From the NCBI RefSeq assembly GCF_008802355.1, contig NZ_VZRA01000003.1, positions 442,361 through 506,360 on the forward strand: 64,000 nucleotides of DNA, in the 5' to 3' direction. The position numbers and the translations under genes are program-made. Below the pieces are notes generated by a model that saw only the letters and a program-made list of their open reading frames with translations, did not search any database and was not told the origin of the DNA. Shown in pieces: positions 17,640-27,343 of the stretch (position 1 is its first letter; every line of letters starts with the position of its first letter). This DNA is from Oryzomonas sagensis. Its GTDB lineage: Bacteria > Desulfobacterota > Desulfuromonadia > Geobacterales > Pseudopelobacteraceae.

Positions 17640-18789
17640 AAGCCTCATCATACAGGAATCCATCCGCTCGCTACTCTCGGCAACCGCCAATGCCGCGCTC
17701 TACACCATGGGGCATCCTCAGGTGGCCCGTCTGGCCGAATCGGCCTTTAAAGGCATCAGCGCGGCCCTTGGCATCTCCCGGCAGATATCACTCACGGTTA
17801 TCGAGGATGAGCTGATTATCAACGGCGAACCGCCCTCCTTCAGCCTCTCTATGAACCGATTCGCCGAGGTGCTCAAATCCAGGGGGATCGGTCATGTAAA
17901 ATTCATCGAGGGGCTTGACCGCGAGGAGATCACCGCCCTCATCGCTGCTTTAGCCAGTCAGGAAATGGGGCGGGCTGCTTTAACCTCCAGCGAACATATC
18001 CGTTTCGGCCAAGTGGCACTCAGCGAGGGGAGCGGCGGCGGATATGCCGTTTCGCCCGACGGAGACGGCGCTCAGGGCCCAATTCCCCTGAAGGACATGC
18101 CGGCTGAAGAGTTGGCCCGTTTCACAGAGATCTACGGGGCGCTGAAAAAGAAGCAGAAGATGAAGGTGACCGGTATCGTCGAGATCGTGTCCGGTTTTAT
18201 CACCGCCTTCCGGCAGGAGGGCGAATCCCGTCTGGTCATGGCAACCATGCGCAGCGACGAGGAGTATACCTTCACCCATTCCGCCAATGTCTGCATTCTC
18301 AATCTGGCCCAGGCCATCTCCCTGGGCATCGAGGGACAGATGCTGCACGATATCGGCATTGCCGCCATGCTGCACGATATCGGCAAACTCCTCATTCCCG
18401 AGGAGATTCTCATCAAGAGCGGCAAACTGACCCCCCAGGAGTTCAAACTGTTGGAGGAACACCCGGTGCAGGGCGCCCGGCATCTCCTGGAAGTTCCCGG
18501 CGTTCCCCGCCTGGCGGTGGTGACCGCCTACGAGCATCATATGAAATACGATTTATCCGGCTATCCCGCCGCGCCAGAAGGGGGACGCCTCAATCTATGC
18601 AGCCAGATCACCATGATCTCCGATTTCTTCGATGCCATGCGGACCCGGCGCCCGTACCGCGCCCCGGTTGACCTGCGGACCATCGTCGGCCAGATCGTGG
18701 ACAGATCCGGGAGCGATTTTCACCCCCTCCTGGCCCGAAATTTTCTGAACATACTCAAGCGCATGGTTGACGCGCGTCGTTCCTCGTAA
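17629..18789 (+). CDS. HD-GYP domain protein with degenerate GYP segment
   Basis: This 386-residue protein carries a C-terminal HD-GYP domain (about residues 190-375) of the cyclic di-GMP phosphodiesterase family. The HD metal motif is intact in LHDIGKLLIPEEIL. The GYP segment reads HHMKYDLSGYP, so the usual Glu after HH and the Gly before x-GYP are replaced, and the downstream G-L-x-G-E segment is also unlike the consensus. Activity is therefore uncertain. The N-terminal 130 residues resemble those of the upstream HEAT protein (YTMGHPQV, ELIINGEPP, FAEVLKSRGIGHVKFIEGL). There is no receiver domain, so input probably comes through that module and its partner. Confidence 0.88.
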   Translation: MDSESLIIQESIRSLLSATANAALYTMGHPQVARLAESAFKGISAALGISRQISLTVIEDELIINGEPPSFSLSMNRFAEVLKSRGIGHVKFIEGLDREEITALIAALASQEMGRAALTSSEHIRFGQVALSEGSGGGYAVSPDGDGAQGPIPLKDMPAEELARFTEIYGALKKKQKMKVTGIVEIVSGFITAFRQEGESRLVMATMRSDEEYTFTHSANVCILNLAQAISLGIEGQMLHDIGIAAMLHDIGKLLIPEEILIKSGKLTPQEFKLLEEHPVQGARHLLEVPGVPRLAVVTAYEHHMKYDLSGYPAAPEGGRLNLCSQITMISDFFDAMRTRRPYRAPVDLRTIVGQIVDRSGSDFHPLLARNFLNILKRMVDARRSS

Positions 18790-18882
18790 TCTCCCCCTCC
18801 CCTTCTTGACATTCCCCGCTTCCATGCTTACCTAAACTATGTAGAGAGCAGCACATTCCATTTTTATCCGAAGGAACGAATC

Positions 18883-21510
18883 ATGGACTTCAACCGTTTG
18901 ACGCAAAAATCCCAGGAAGCCTTTGCAGAGGCCCAGAACAAGGCGGTAACCAGCGGCCATGTGGAGGTGGACGGCGAACACCTGCTCTGGGCATTATTGG
19001 AACAACCGGATGGTCTGGTGCCCCGCCTGCTGACCCGGATGGATGTCCGCCCCGAAACGATCAAAAAGGAGGTTGAGGCGGAACTGGACCGCCGCCCGCA
19101 CGTCTCGGGCCCCGGAGCGGAACCGGGCAAAATCTACGTCTCCCAGCGGCTGTCGCGCATCCTGGTTGCCGGCGAGAACGAGGCCAAGCGGCTCAAGGAC
19201 GAGTATGTCTCGGTAGAGCACCTCTTCATGGCGCTTCTGGGGGAAGGGGACAAATTCCCGTCCGGCCGGATACTCAAGCAGGCCGGCATCGATCGGGAAA
19301 AATTTCTCAAAACCCTGACCGACGTGCGCGGCAACCAGCGGGTGACCTCCGCCAACCCGGAGGCCAGTTACGAGGCCCTGGAAAAGTATGGCCGCGATCT
19401 GGTCAAGATGGCCAGGAGCGACAAGCTCGATCCGGTCATCGGCCGGGATGAGGACATCCGTCGGGTAATCCGTATCCTGTCGCGCAAGACCAAGAACAAC
19501 CCGGTGCTGATCGGCGAGCCGGGAGTCGGCAAGACCGCCATCGTGGAGGGATTGGCCCAGCGTATCGTGCGGGGCGACGTGCCCGAGGGGCTCAGGGACA
19601 AGACGGTCTTTGCCCTGGATATGGGGTCGCTCGTGGCCGGGGCCAAATACCGCGGCGAATTCGAGGAACGCCTCAAGGCGGTCCTGAACGAGGTCAAGGA
19701 GGCCGAGGGAGGCATCATCCTCTTTATCGACGAGTTGCACACCATCGTGGGGGCCGGCAAGGCCGAAGGCGCCATGGACGCCGGCAACATGCTGAAACCG
19801 ATGCTGGCCAGGGGGGAGTTGCACTGCATCGGCGCTACGACCCTTGACGAGTACCGTCAGCATATCGAGAAGGATGCCGCCCTGGAGCGCCGGTTCCAGC
19901 CGGTCCTGGTGGAGCAGCCCTCGGTGGAGGACACGGTCTCCATCCTGCGGGGGCTCAGGGAACGATTCGAGGTGCACCACGGGGTAAAGATCCAGGACAA
20001 CGCCCTGGTGGCGGCCGCTACCCTCTCCAACCGCTACATCACCGAACGGTTCCTGCCGGACAAGGCTATCGATCTCGTGGACGAGGCCTGCGCCATGCTC
20101 CGTACCGAGATCGACTCGCTTCCCTCCGAACTGGATACCATATCCCGAAGGGTCATGCAGTTGGAAATCGAGGAGCAGGCCCTGAAACAGGAGAAGGACC
20201 CGGCCAGCCGGGAGCGGCTGGAGGCGCTTCGCAAGGAGCTGGCCTCTGACCGGGAGAAGGCCTCTGGCATGCGGGCCCGCTACGACACGGAAAAGTTAGC
20301 TATCCAGCGCATTCAGGGGCTGCGGGAGCAGATCGAGAAGACCCGCCGCGACATTGAGCAGGCCGAGCGTACCTACAATCTGGAACAGGCCTCCAAGCTC
20401 AAATATTCCGAGCTGCCGGGGTTGGAAACCGCTCTGAAGAACGAAGAGGCAGCCCTGAGCGAAAAACAGGGCGGGGAGAAACTGCTGAGGGAGGAGGTCA
20501 CCGAAGACGAAATTGCCGAGATCGTGGCCCACTGGACCGGTATCCCGGTCACGAGACTGGTGGAGGGGGAACGGGAAAAGCTGCTGCGCCTGGAGGACAT
20601 CCTGCATCAGCGGGTAGTGGGACAGGACGAAGCGGTACGCCTGGTGACGGATGCCGTGCTGCGCGCCCGTTCGGGCATCAAGGACCCGCGGCGTCCCATC
20701 GGTTCGTTCATCTTCCTGGGGCCCACGGGGGTCGGCAAGACCGAGCTTGCCCGCACCCTGGCCGCCGCCCTGTTCGACTCGGAAGAGAACATGGTGCGTA
20801 TCGACATGTCGGAATACATGGAGAAATTTGCCGTGTCGCGTCTCATCGGCGCGCCTCCCGGCTATGTGGGGTACGAGGAGGGGGGGCAGTTGAGCGAGGC
20901 GGTCCGGCGCAAGCCTTACAGCGTTCTCCTGTTCGACGAGATCGAGAAGGCCCACCCCGACGTCTTCAATATCCTGCTGCAGATTCTGGACGATGGCCGG
21001 GTCACCGACAGCCACGGACGCATGGTCAGCTTCAAGAATACGGTTATCATCATGACCTCGAACATCGGTGCCCCCCATCTGCTGGAGGGTATCACCGCCG
21101 ACGGCGAGATTCGGGAGGATGCCCGCAAGGCGGTCATGAACGAACTGCGGGCCAGCTTCCGCCCCGAGTTCCTGAACCGGGTTGACGACATCGTACTCTT
21201 CAAGCCGTTACATCTTGATGAGGTGGTGCGCATCGCCGACCTCCTGGCGGAGCAATTGAAGGAACGACTGAAGGATCGCCACATAACCCTTGAAATTACC
21301 GACGAGGCCAAACGCTTTATCGCCCGGGCCGGCTATGACCCGGTCTACGGCGCCCGGCCGCTCAAACGCTACCTGCAGCGGGAGCTGGAGACGCGGGTGG
21401 CGCGCGCCATCATTGCCGGTAATGTGGCGGAGGGAAGCAAACTGCGGGTGCAGGTCAAGGATGGCGCCCTGGATGTCAGCGGAGAAGCTGAAATGCATAC
21501 CACACCATAA
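18883..21510 (+). CDS. clpB: Disaggregase chaperone ClpB
   Basis: ClpB is a hexameric AAA+ disaggregase working with DnaK. The 875-residue protein shows the usual order: Clp N-domain (residues 1-145), first AAA with GEPGVGKT, a charged coiled-coil middle domain (about 400-530) and second AAA with GPTGVGKT. The C-terminus covers the D2-small domain ([15 protein letters not shown]). AAGGA precedes the ATG. A perfect TTGACA lies at 18806, but no good -10 stands at normal spacing, and I see no CIRCE element, so its heat-shock control is not readable here. Confidence 0.97.
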   Translation: MDFNRLTQKSQEAFAEAQNKAVTSGHVEVDGEHLLWALLEQPDGLVPRLLTRMDVRPETIKKEVEAELDRRPHVSGPGAEPGKIYVSQRLSRILVAGENEAKRLKDEYVSVEHLFMALLGEGDKFPSGRILKQAGIDREKFLKTLTDVRGNQRVTSANPEASYEALEKYGRDLVKMARSDKLDPVIGRDEDIRRVIRILSRKTKNNPVLIGEPGVGKTAIVEGLAQRIVRGDVPEGLRDKTVFALDMGSLVAGAKYRGEFEERLKAVLNEVKEAEGGIILFIDELHTIVGAGKAEGAMDAGNMLKPMLARGELHCIGATTLDEYRQHIEKDAALERRFQPVLVEQPSVEDTVSILRGLRERFEVHHGVKIQDNALVAAATLSNRYITERFLPDKAIDLVDEACAMLRTEIDSLPSELDTISRRVMQLEIEEQALKQEKDPASRERLEALRKELASDREKASGMRARYDTEKLAIQRIQGLREQIEKTRRDIEQAERTYNLEQASKLKYSELPGLETALKNEEAALSEKQGGEKLLREEVTEDEIAEIVAHWTGIPVTRLVEGEREKLLRLEDILHQRVVGQDEAVRLVTDAVLRARSGIKDPRRPIGSFIFLGPTGVGKTELARTLAAALFDSEENMVRIDMSEYMEKFAVSRLIGAPPGYVGYEEGGQLSEAVRRKPYSVLLFDEIEKAHPDVFNILLQILDDGRVTDSHGRMVSFKNTVIIMTSNIGAPHLLEGITADGEIREDARKAVMNELRASFRPEFLNRVDDIVLFKPLHLDEVVRIADLLAEQLKERLKDRHITLEITDEAKRFIARAGYDPVYGARPLKRYLQRELETRVARAIIAGNVAEGSKLRVQVKDGALDVSGEAEMHTTP

Positions 21511-21595
21511 ATCCCGATTTGATTTGATATTTTTAAAAAAGGTTATACAATTCGTCGAAATGTTTTTACTCGAGTCACCGGGAGGAACTGCACCT

Positions 21596-23629
21596 ATGTT
21601 CAAAAATGTCAGTGTCGGCACCAAAATCCTCGGAACGGTCGCCACGATCCTGGTCTTAATGATCCTCGTCGGCATCCTGTCCATTGTAAGACTTTCCAGC
21701 GTGACCGGGGTGGCCGACGACATGGGGCAGAATTTCATGCCCAGCGTGTCGCAGTTGGCAAAGATGCGGAACACCGTGGACACCTATCGGCGCTCCGAGT
21801 TGCAGTTTTACCTGCCGAATACGGAAGAGGACTTCAAACGTTACAGCGACCGCATGGTCAAGATGCAGGACGAGTTGAAAACAACACGGGAAAGCTATGT
21901 CAAGCTTAACCTGACCGATGAGGAAAAGAAACAGATTGCCACCTTCGACTCGGTGTGGCAGGCATATGCGGCTTCCGCCAATAAGGCGCTGGACCTGATC
22001 AGGGCCGGTAACCTCGAGGAAGCACAGAAACAGACCCGTGGCGAGGGCAAGAAGCTGTACGATCAGGCAAATAAGCTCCTGGGCGATCAGCAGGTTTACA
22101 ACCAGAAGAAGGCCGATAACGGCGTCAAACAGGTGCATCAGCTGGCTTCCATGACGCGCACCTGGATCATCATGCTCGTCATGTTCGGGTTGATCGTCGG
22201 CGTCGTGCTCGCTTTGGTCACCGTCAGGGTGATCTGCGCACCGCTGCGCCGCCTGGCGTCCGATGCCGAGCTTGTCGCCACGGGGGACCTGGGGGTCCAG
22301 GTCCGGATCGATTCCGAGGACGAGGTCGGCCAACTGGCGCGTTCTTTCGAAAAGATGGTCAATAGCCTGCGGGAGATGATCGGCACCTTGGCCGATTCGT
22401 CGACCCAGATTTCGAACTCCTCGTCGGAGATGCAATCCGATTCGGAAAAGATGGCCTTCGGTGCGGAAGAGGTTGCCGCTCAGTCCATAGGTGTTGCAAC
22501 CGCAAGCGAGGAGATGTCGGCAACATCGGGAGACATTGCCCAGAACTGCCAACTTGCGGCGGAAAGCGCCCAGCGTGCCAATAAGGCTGCCGACCACGGC
22601 GCCGGTGTGGTGGAAAATTCGATCTCCGTCATGCACCGCATCGCCGAGCGTGTCCAGTCTTCGGCCACAACCGTTGAAGCCCTGGGAAAACGTTCCGACG
22701 AGATCGGTGCGATTGTCGGCACCATCGAGGATATTGCCGATCAAACCAACCTTCTGGCGCTCAACGCAGCCATCGAGGCCGCCCGGGCAGGGGAACAGGG
22801 ACGCGGGTTCGCCGTTGTGGCCGATGAAGTGCGCGCCCTGGCGGAACGGACGACCAAGGCCACCCGGGAGATAGGGCAAATGATCAAGGCCATCCAGCAG
22901 GAGACCAAGACCGCCGTATCCGCCATGGAAGAGGGGGTTGCCGAAGTCGAGCAGGGAACCGAAGAGGCGGCCCGTTCGGGCGAAGCGTTACGGAAGATCC
23001 AGGACGAGATCAATGCGGTCAATCTACAGGTGCAACAGATCGCAACGGCCGCAGAAGAGCAGACCGCCACGACCGGCGAAATCAGCACCAATATCCACCA
23101 GATCACCAATGTGGCCCAAAATACGGTGGAAGGTGCCCGCAACACCTCCACCACCGCGCAACAGCTTTCCCGGCTTTCGGACGAGCTGCAACGGCTGGTG
23201 GGACAATTCAAGCTTGCCGCATCCGACAAATTGATCAACTGGAGCGCCAGCTACAGCGTCAATGTCCCCGTCATGGACAAGGAACACCAACGTCTGATCG
23301 AAATCATCAACAACCTGTATGGCGCCATGCGCTCCGGCCGGGGCCTGGATGCCATCGGCACCATTCTGGACGAACTGGTTGCCTACACCAAAACCCACTT
23401 TGCCCACGAGGAGCGCCTGATGCAGGACGCGGGATACGCCGGTTACGATGAGCAAAAACGCGCCCATGAAGCCCTGGTGCAACAGGTCGCGGATATTCAA
23501 AACAAGTACCGGGCCGGTACAGCCCTGAGCCAGGAGGTCATGAGTTTTCTGAAAAGCTGGCTGGTCAACCACATCCAGGGACTCGACAAGCGTTACGGTC
23601 CCCATCTGAACAAGAAAGGGCTCAAATAA
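21596..23629 (+). CDS. Methyl-accepting chemotaxis protein with C-terminal bacteriohemerythrin domain
   Basis: The 677-residue protein has an N-terminal membrane helix (about residues 10-32), a roughly 150-residue four-helix sensor region and a second helix near 185-210. A HAMP linker and signalling hairpin with [18 protein letters not shown] follow. Fused at the end is a bacteriohemerythrin of about 130 residues. Its di-iron ligand pattern is complete: [20 protein letters not shown] and NHIQGLD. In Desulfovibrio DcrH a comparable fusion senses oxygen. GGGAGGAA sets the start at 21596; the frame is open upstream inside clpB but has no ribosome site there. A 17-bp-arm terminator follows. Confidence 0.94.
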   Translation: MFKNVSVGTKILGTVATILVLMILVGILSIVRLSSVTGVADDMGQNFMPSVSQLAKMRNTVDTYRRSELQFYLPNTEEDFKRYSDRMVKMQDELKTTRESYVKLNLTDEEKKQIATFDSVWQAYAASANKALDLIRAGNLEEAQKQTRGEGKKLYDQANKLLGDQQVYNQKKADNGVKQVHQLASMTRTWIIMLVMFGLIVGVVLALVTVRVICAPLRRLASDAELVATGDLGVQVRIDSEDEVGQLARSFEKMVNSLREMIGTLADSSTQISNSSSEMQSDSEKMAFGAEEVAAQSIGVATASEEMSATSGDIAQNCQLAAESAQRANKAADHGAGVVENSISVMHRIAERVQSSATTVEALGKRSDEIGAIVGTIEDIADQTNLLALNAAIEAARAGEQGRGFAVVADEVRALAERTTKATREIGQMIKAIQQETKTAVSAMEEGVAEVEQGTEEAARSGEALRKIQDEINAVNLQVQQIATAAEEQTATTGEISTNIHQITNVAQNTVEGARNTSTTAQQLSRLSDELQRLVGQFKLAASDKLINWSASYSVNVPVMDKEHQRLIEIINNLYGAMRSGRGLDAIGTILDELVAYTKTHFAHEERLMQDAGYAGYDEQKRAHEALVQQVADIQNKYRAGTALSQEVMSFLKSWLVNHIQGLDKRYGPHLNKKGLK

Positions 23630-23660
23630 AAGATCAGCGTTCAAAGAGATACCGCCACGG

Positions 23661-23700
23661 GAACAAAGCCGTACCTGCTCACCCAGGTACGGCTTTGTTC
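23661..23700. terminator. Terminator with perfect 17-bp arms
   Basis: Arms 23661-23677 and 23684-23700 are exact reverse complements with a six-base loop. A T-rich stretch (23711-23715) follows. It ends the chemoreceptor-hemerythrin gene. Confidence 0.85.
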
Positions 23701-23735
23701 GTTGCACCCATTTTTATTGTTCGGCCCCTCTCCGC

Positions 23736-23764
23736 TTGACAAAGTTTCCCCACAGGAGAATAAT
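23736..23764 (+). promoter_or_regulatory. Candidate sigma-70 promoter for nadB
   Basis: A perfect TTGACA at 23736-23741 is followed after 17 bases by AATAAT at 23759-23764. It lies about 40 bases before the nadB start, straight after the terminator. Confidence 0.55.
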
Positions 23765-23805
23765 TCAAAAATTTCGCGTATACAAACCAGAAGGGACAGT
23801 GCGTT

Positions 23806-25407
23806 ATGCTTATCGAAAGTGATTTTCTCGTCATCGGCAGCGGTATTGCCGGACTCTCTTTTGCCCTCCAGGCTGCCGACCATGGCAGCGTCGTCCTTGT
23901 AACCAAACGTGACATTTCCGAATCTGCCACAAAGTATGCCCAGGGAGGTATTGCCTCGGTTTTTTCCACCGAGGACTCCTTTGACGCCCATGTGAACGAC
24001 ACCTTGGTGGCGGGGGCCGGCATCTGCCATGAGGATGTGGTGCGTATGGTGGTCGAGGAAGGCCCCCAGACGATCCGCAATCTGATCGAATGGGGCGTCA
24101 AATTCACCACCGGCAGCGGTAGCCAAGCCTACGACCTGACCCGCGAAGGCGGCCACAGCGCCCGCCGCATCCTGCACGCGGAAGATATCACCGGCCGCGA
24201 AATAGAGCGGGCCCTGGTGGAGGCGGTCCGCCAGCACCCCAATGTCAGAGTGTACGAAAATCACATCGCCGTCGACCTGATCACCCAAGCCAAGGTCGAA
24301 CGCCGCCCCGTGGAACAGAACCGCTGTCTGGGGGCCTATGCCCTGGATATTACCGCCGGCGAGGTAAAGACCTTTTCATCCAAGATCACCCTGCTGGCAA
24401 GCGGCGGAGCCGGCAAGGTCTACCTTTACACCTGCAACCCCGACGTGGCGTCGGGCGACGGCGTGGCCATGGCCTACCGGGCCGGCGCTACCATCGCGAA
24501 TATGGAGTTCATGCAGTTTCATCCCACCACCCTTTTCCACCCCCTGGCCAAGTCGTTTCTGATCTCCGAGGCGGTGCGCGGCGAAGGGGCCATCCTGCGG
24601 CGCCGGGACGGCACGGCTTTTATGGAAAAATACCATAAGCTCAAGGACCTTGCGCCCCGGGATATTGTGGCCCGCGCCATCGATCACGAAATGAAGATCA
24701 GCGGCGACGATTGCGTTTTCCTGGATATCACCCACGAACCGGCGGACTTCGTGCGCAGCCGTTTCCCCAATATTTACCAAACCTGCATGGAATTCGGGCT
24801 GGACATGACCAAGGAATGGCTGCCGGTGGTGCCCGCGGCTCACTACCTGTGCGGCGGGGTGGCGGTCAACACCGACGCGCAGACCGATATCCCCGGGTTG
24901 TACGCCATCGGAGAGGCCGCCTGCAGCGGGCTGCACGGAGCAAACCGCCTGGCCAGCAATTCACTGCTGGAAGCGGCTGTCTATGCCGGCAAGGCCTATC
25001 GCCATGCCATCCAGGCGGTGAAAAAACTGCCCAACGGTCACCCGGAGTTGCCGAGATGGGACTCGGGCACCGCCACGAACAGCGACGAGATGGTCGTGGT
25101 CTCCCAAAACTGGGACGAGATCCGGCGCAGTATGTGGAACTATGTGGGGATCGTCCGTTCCGACAAACGGTTGGAACGGGCCATGCGGCGCATCAAACTG
25201 ATCCAGGACGAGATCGAGGAGTACTACTGGAATTTCATTGTCACTTCGGACCTGATCGAGCTGCGCAATATCGCTACTGTCGCCGAGTTGATCGTGACCT
25301 GCGCCCAGATGCGCAAGGAATCCCGCGGCCTGCATTACAATATCGACTATCCGGAGCGGGATGATGTCAATGGCAAAAAGGATTCGTTCATCAAGAAGCA
25401 ATTCTGA
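23806..25407 (+). CDS. nadB: L-aspartate oxidase
   Basis: NadB is an FAD enzyme that oxidises L-aspartate to iminoaspartate, the first step of de novo NAD synthesis. The 533-residue protein starts with the dinucleotide-binding GSGIAGLSFALQAA. It has the substrate-loop region ATKYAQGGIASV, the arginine-containing HSARRILHAED and the C-terminal FAD-binding GLHGANRLASNSLLEA. AGAAGGG precedes the ATG. It leads a small unit with chorismate mutase and a 69-residue protein; nadA and nadC are not nearby. Confidence 0.96.
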   Translation: MLIESDFLVIGSGIAGLSFALQAADHGSVVLVTKRDISESATKYAQGGIASVFSTEDSFDAHVNDTLVAGAGICHEDVVRMVVEEGPQTIRNLIEWGVKFTTGSGSQAYDLTREGGHSARRILHAEDITGREIERALVEAVRQHPNVRVYENHIAVDLITQAKVERRPVEQNRCLGAYALDITAGEVKTFSSKITLLASGGAGKVYLYTCNPDVASGDGVAMAYRAGATIANMEFMQFHPTTLFHPLAKSFLISEAVRGEGAILRRRDGTAFMEKYHKLKDLAPRDIVARAIDHEMKISGDDCVFLDITHEPADFVRSRFPNIYQTCMEFGLDMTKEWLPVVPAAHYLCGGVAVNTDAQTDIPGLYAIGEAACSGLHGANRLASNSLLEAAVYAGKAYRHAIQAVKKLPNGHPELPRWDSGTATNSDEMVVVSQNWDEIRRSMWNYVGIVRSDKRLERAMRRIKLIQDEIEEYYWNFIVTSDLIELRNIATVAELIVTCAQMRKESRGLHYNIDYPERDDVNGKKDSFIKKQF

Positions 25408-25458
25408 TTTCTTGCCGAACAGAAATGTCTCTTATTCTTCGGTACTGGGGAGAAACCA

Positions 25459-25740
25459 TTGGATATCAATGAAATTCGCACAAGGATAGACCTGTTGGAC
25501 GATGTATTGCTGCGCATCTTCAACGAGCGTGCCCGCCTCGCCCTGGAGATCGGGCACCTCAAGAAGGGACTGAGTCTGCCGGTCTTTGATCCGAATCGCG
25601 AAAAACGCATCTTCGCCCGCATGAAGGACGAGAACCCCGGCCCCCTTGACGATGGGGCAATTGTGAGGCTTTTCGAGAGGGTCGTGGATGAATCGCGCCG
25701 TCTGGAACGCATCATGTCGCATCAGGAAGAGGAGGCTTGA
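25459..25740 (+). CDS. Chorismate mutase, AroQ class, TTG start
   Basis: This 93-residue all-helical protein matches free-standing AroQ chorismate mutase, which turns chorismate into prephenate for Phe and Tyr synthesis. The features include the N-terminal RTRIDLLDDVLLRIFNERA, the ALEIGHLKK segment and the arginine-containing VFDPNREKRI. The start is a TTG at 25459 fixed by GGGGAGA seven bases earlier; no ATG fits. In many bacteria this domain is fused to DAHP synthase or prephenate dehydratase. Here it is separate and is followed by a lone DAHP-synthase regulatory-like domain. It lies 51 bases after nadB. Confidence 0.88.
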   Translation: MDINEIRTRIDLLDDVLLRIFNERARLALEIGHLKKGLSLPVFDPNREKRIFARMKDENPGPLDDGAIVRLFERVVDESRRLERIMSHQEEEA

Positions 25741-25808
25741 CCGCTTCGCCGCAGATGCGCGGTGCGGAAGCCATGTTTAAAGCAATGAGTGAAAGGAGTT
25801 AGTTTACC

Positions 25809-26018
25809 ATGCTGATTATAATGAAAAAACACGCGCCTGACGACACCCTTGACCGGATAAAGGAATATCTTATCACCCGCGACTTCGATATTCATCAATC
25901 AACCGGGGCCAACCGGACGATCATCGGCGTCATCGGCGATACGGATACCCTGAACGATCACGAAATCGAGGCCATGCCGGGGGTAAGCCAGGTGGTGCGG
26001 ATCAAGAAGGACGATTAA
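25809..26018 (+). CDS. Stand-alone DAHP-synthase N-terminal (ferredoxin-like) domain
   Basis: This 69-residue protein resembles only the N-terminal ferredoxin-like regulatory domain of type I-beta DAHP synthases. It has MLIIMKKHAPDD, then RTIIGVIGD and PGVSQVVRI. The catalytic barrel that would follow in a protein of about 340 residues is absent: the stop is followed by only 37 bases and a terminator before convergent hisS. AAAGGAG precedes the ATG. In Thermotoga the domain confers Tyr/Phe inhibition. It may be a free regulatory subunit or a relic; linkage to chorismate mutase supports a role in aromatic synthesis. The identification rests on recalled family patterns. Confidence 0.7.
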   Translation: MLIIMKKHAPDDTLDRIKEYLITRDFDIHQSTGANRTIIGVIGDTDTLNDHEIEAMPGVSQVVRIKKDD

Positions 26019-26029
26019 AACGGAAATAA

Positions 26030-26053
26030 AAACGGCGGGTCACCCCGCCGTTT
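26030..26053. terminator. Bidirectional terminator between the DAHPS-like domain and hisS
   Basis: AAACGGCGGG (26030-26039) and CCCGCCGTTT (26044-26053) pair across a four-base loop. The A and T runs at the ends allow use from both sides. Confidence 0.8.
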
Positions 26054-26055
26054 CG

Positions 26056-27300
26056 TTATGCCACCATATTCACGATATCAGCGCATTTCAGAGGAGCCTC
26101 CATCTGCTCCCCATCCTCCATCCGCTTGAAAGCTGCCTTGCCTGAAGTAACCTCGTTCTCGCCGATAACCACGCTGTAACGCGCGCCCAGCTTATCGGCG
26201 CGTCGCATCTGGCTCTTCAGGCTCTTGCCTTCGTAATCCATCTCGACCCGCACCCCCGACCGCAGCAGTTCATGCATCAGCCGGAAGGCAAAATCACGCT
26301 CCCCGGCCCCCATGGTGGCAATGAACAGGTCCGGCTGGCGGGAAAAATCCTTGTCTCCCAGGAGCAGGGCCACACGTTCGAATCCGATGGCAAAGCCGAT
26401 GCCGGGGATGGCCGGCCCGCCCAAGTCGGAGATCAGACCGTCGTAACGCCCGCCCGCCGCCACGGCCGATTGGGACCCCAACAGGCTGGTCACCAGTTCG
26501 AAGGTGGTGCGGGTATAGTAATCCAGGCCGCGGACCATGCGGGGGTTGATGTTGTAGGGGGTGGCGGTGGAGTCCAGGTAGCGTTTGACGCTGGCGAAGT
26601 GGTCGGAGCAATCGCCGCAGAGATGATCCAGCATGGAAGGCGCGCCGGCCGTGGCCTCGACGCAACCCGGCACCTTGCAATCCAGGGTGCGCAGCGGGTT
26701 GGTGGTGAAGCGCCGCTTGCAATCCTCGCAGAGACGGTCCAGACGCTCCTCAAGGAATGCCACCAGCGCCGCACGGTAAGCGGGCCGGCATTCGGGGCAC
26801 CCCAGGGAGTTTATCTGCAGGGACGGTTCGTCCAGGCCGATCTCCCGGAAGAATTGAACCAGCATGTTCAGCACCTGGGCATCGGCCAGGGGAGCGTTGA
26901 CGCCGGTGATCTCGGCGCCGATCTGGTGGAATTGGCGGTAGCGCCCTTTTTGCGGGCGTTCGTAACGGAACATGGGGCCCAAATAGTACAGCTTGGCCAC
27001 GGGGTCCTGGGCATAGAGCTTGTGCTCGATAAAGGCCCGCATGACGCTGGCCGTTCCCTCGGGGCGCAAGGTAATGCTGTTATCCCCCTTGTCGGTAAAG
27101 GTGTACATCTCCTTTTCGACGATGTCCGTGGCGTCACCGATGGAGCGGCAGAACAGCTCGGTCTTCTCCATGATCGGCACGCGTATTTCGGAAAAACCGT
27201 TCAGTTCGAAAACGCGGCGCGCGGCCCGTTCTATATACTGCCATCGCTCCGATTCTGTCGGAAGGATGTCGTTAAATCCTTTGATTGCCGTAATGGACAT
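26056..27300 (-). CDS. hisS: Histidyl-tRNA synthetase
   Basis: HisRS is a class II synthetase charging tRNA-His. The 414-residue product has the N-terminal KGFNDILP and motif 2 around YYLGPMFRYERPQKGRYRQF. It also has the histidine-specific LDYYTRTTFE, motif 3 GIGFAIGFERVALLL, and a C-terminal anticodon-binding domain (KLGARYSVVIGENE). The ATG at 27300 follows GAGGAT; an in-frame start at 27450 would run into the neighbouring gene and is rejected. It follows the GGDEF regulator gene on the same strand after 43 bases. Confidence 0.97.
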   Translation of the reverse strand: MSITAIKGFNDILPTESERWQYIERAARRVFELNGFSEIRVPIMEKTELFCRSIGDATDIVEKEMYTFTDKGDNSITLRPEGTASVMRAFIEHKLYAQDPVAKLYYLGPMFRYERPQKGRYRQFHQIGAEITGVNAPLADAQVLNMLVQFFREIGLDEPSLQINSLGCPECRPAYRAALVAFLEERLDRLCEDCKRRFTTNPLRTLDCKVPGCVEATAGAPSMLDHLCGDCSDHFASVKRYLDSTATPYNINPRMVRGLDYYTRTTFELVTSLLGSQSAVAAGGRYDGLISDLGGPAIPGIGFAIGFERVALLLGDKDFSRQPDLFIATMGAGERDFAFRLMHELLRSGVRVEMDYEGKSLKSQMRRADKLGARYSVVIGENEVTSGKAAFKRMEDGEQMEAPLKCADIVNMVA

Positions 27301-27343
27301 GGGTATCCTCGGTTTAGTGAGATAAACGTATGATGAAAATGGT

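Noticed and set aside
18790-18882. Heat-shock promoter or CIRCE element before clpB
   Set aside because: TTGACA is present at 18806, but there is no well-spaced -10, no sigma-32-like pair and no CIRCE inverted repeat.
26019-26055. Frameshift that would restore a full DAHP synthase after the 69-residue domain
   Set aside because: Only 37 bases with a terminator remain before convergent hisS, so no catalytic barrel can follow in any frame.
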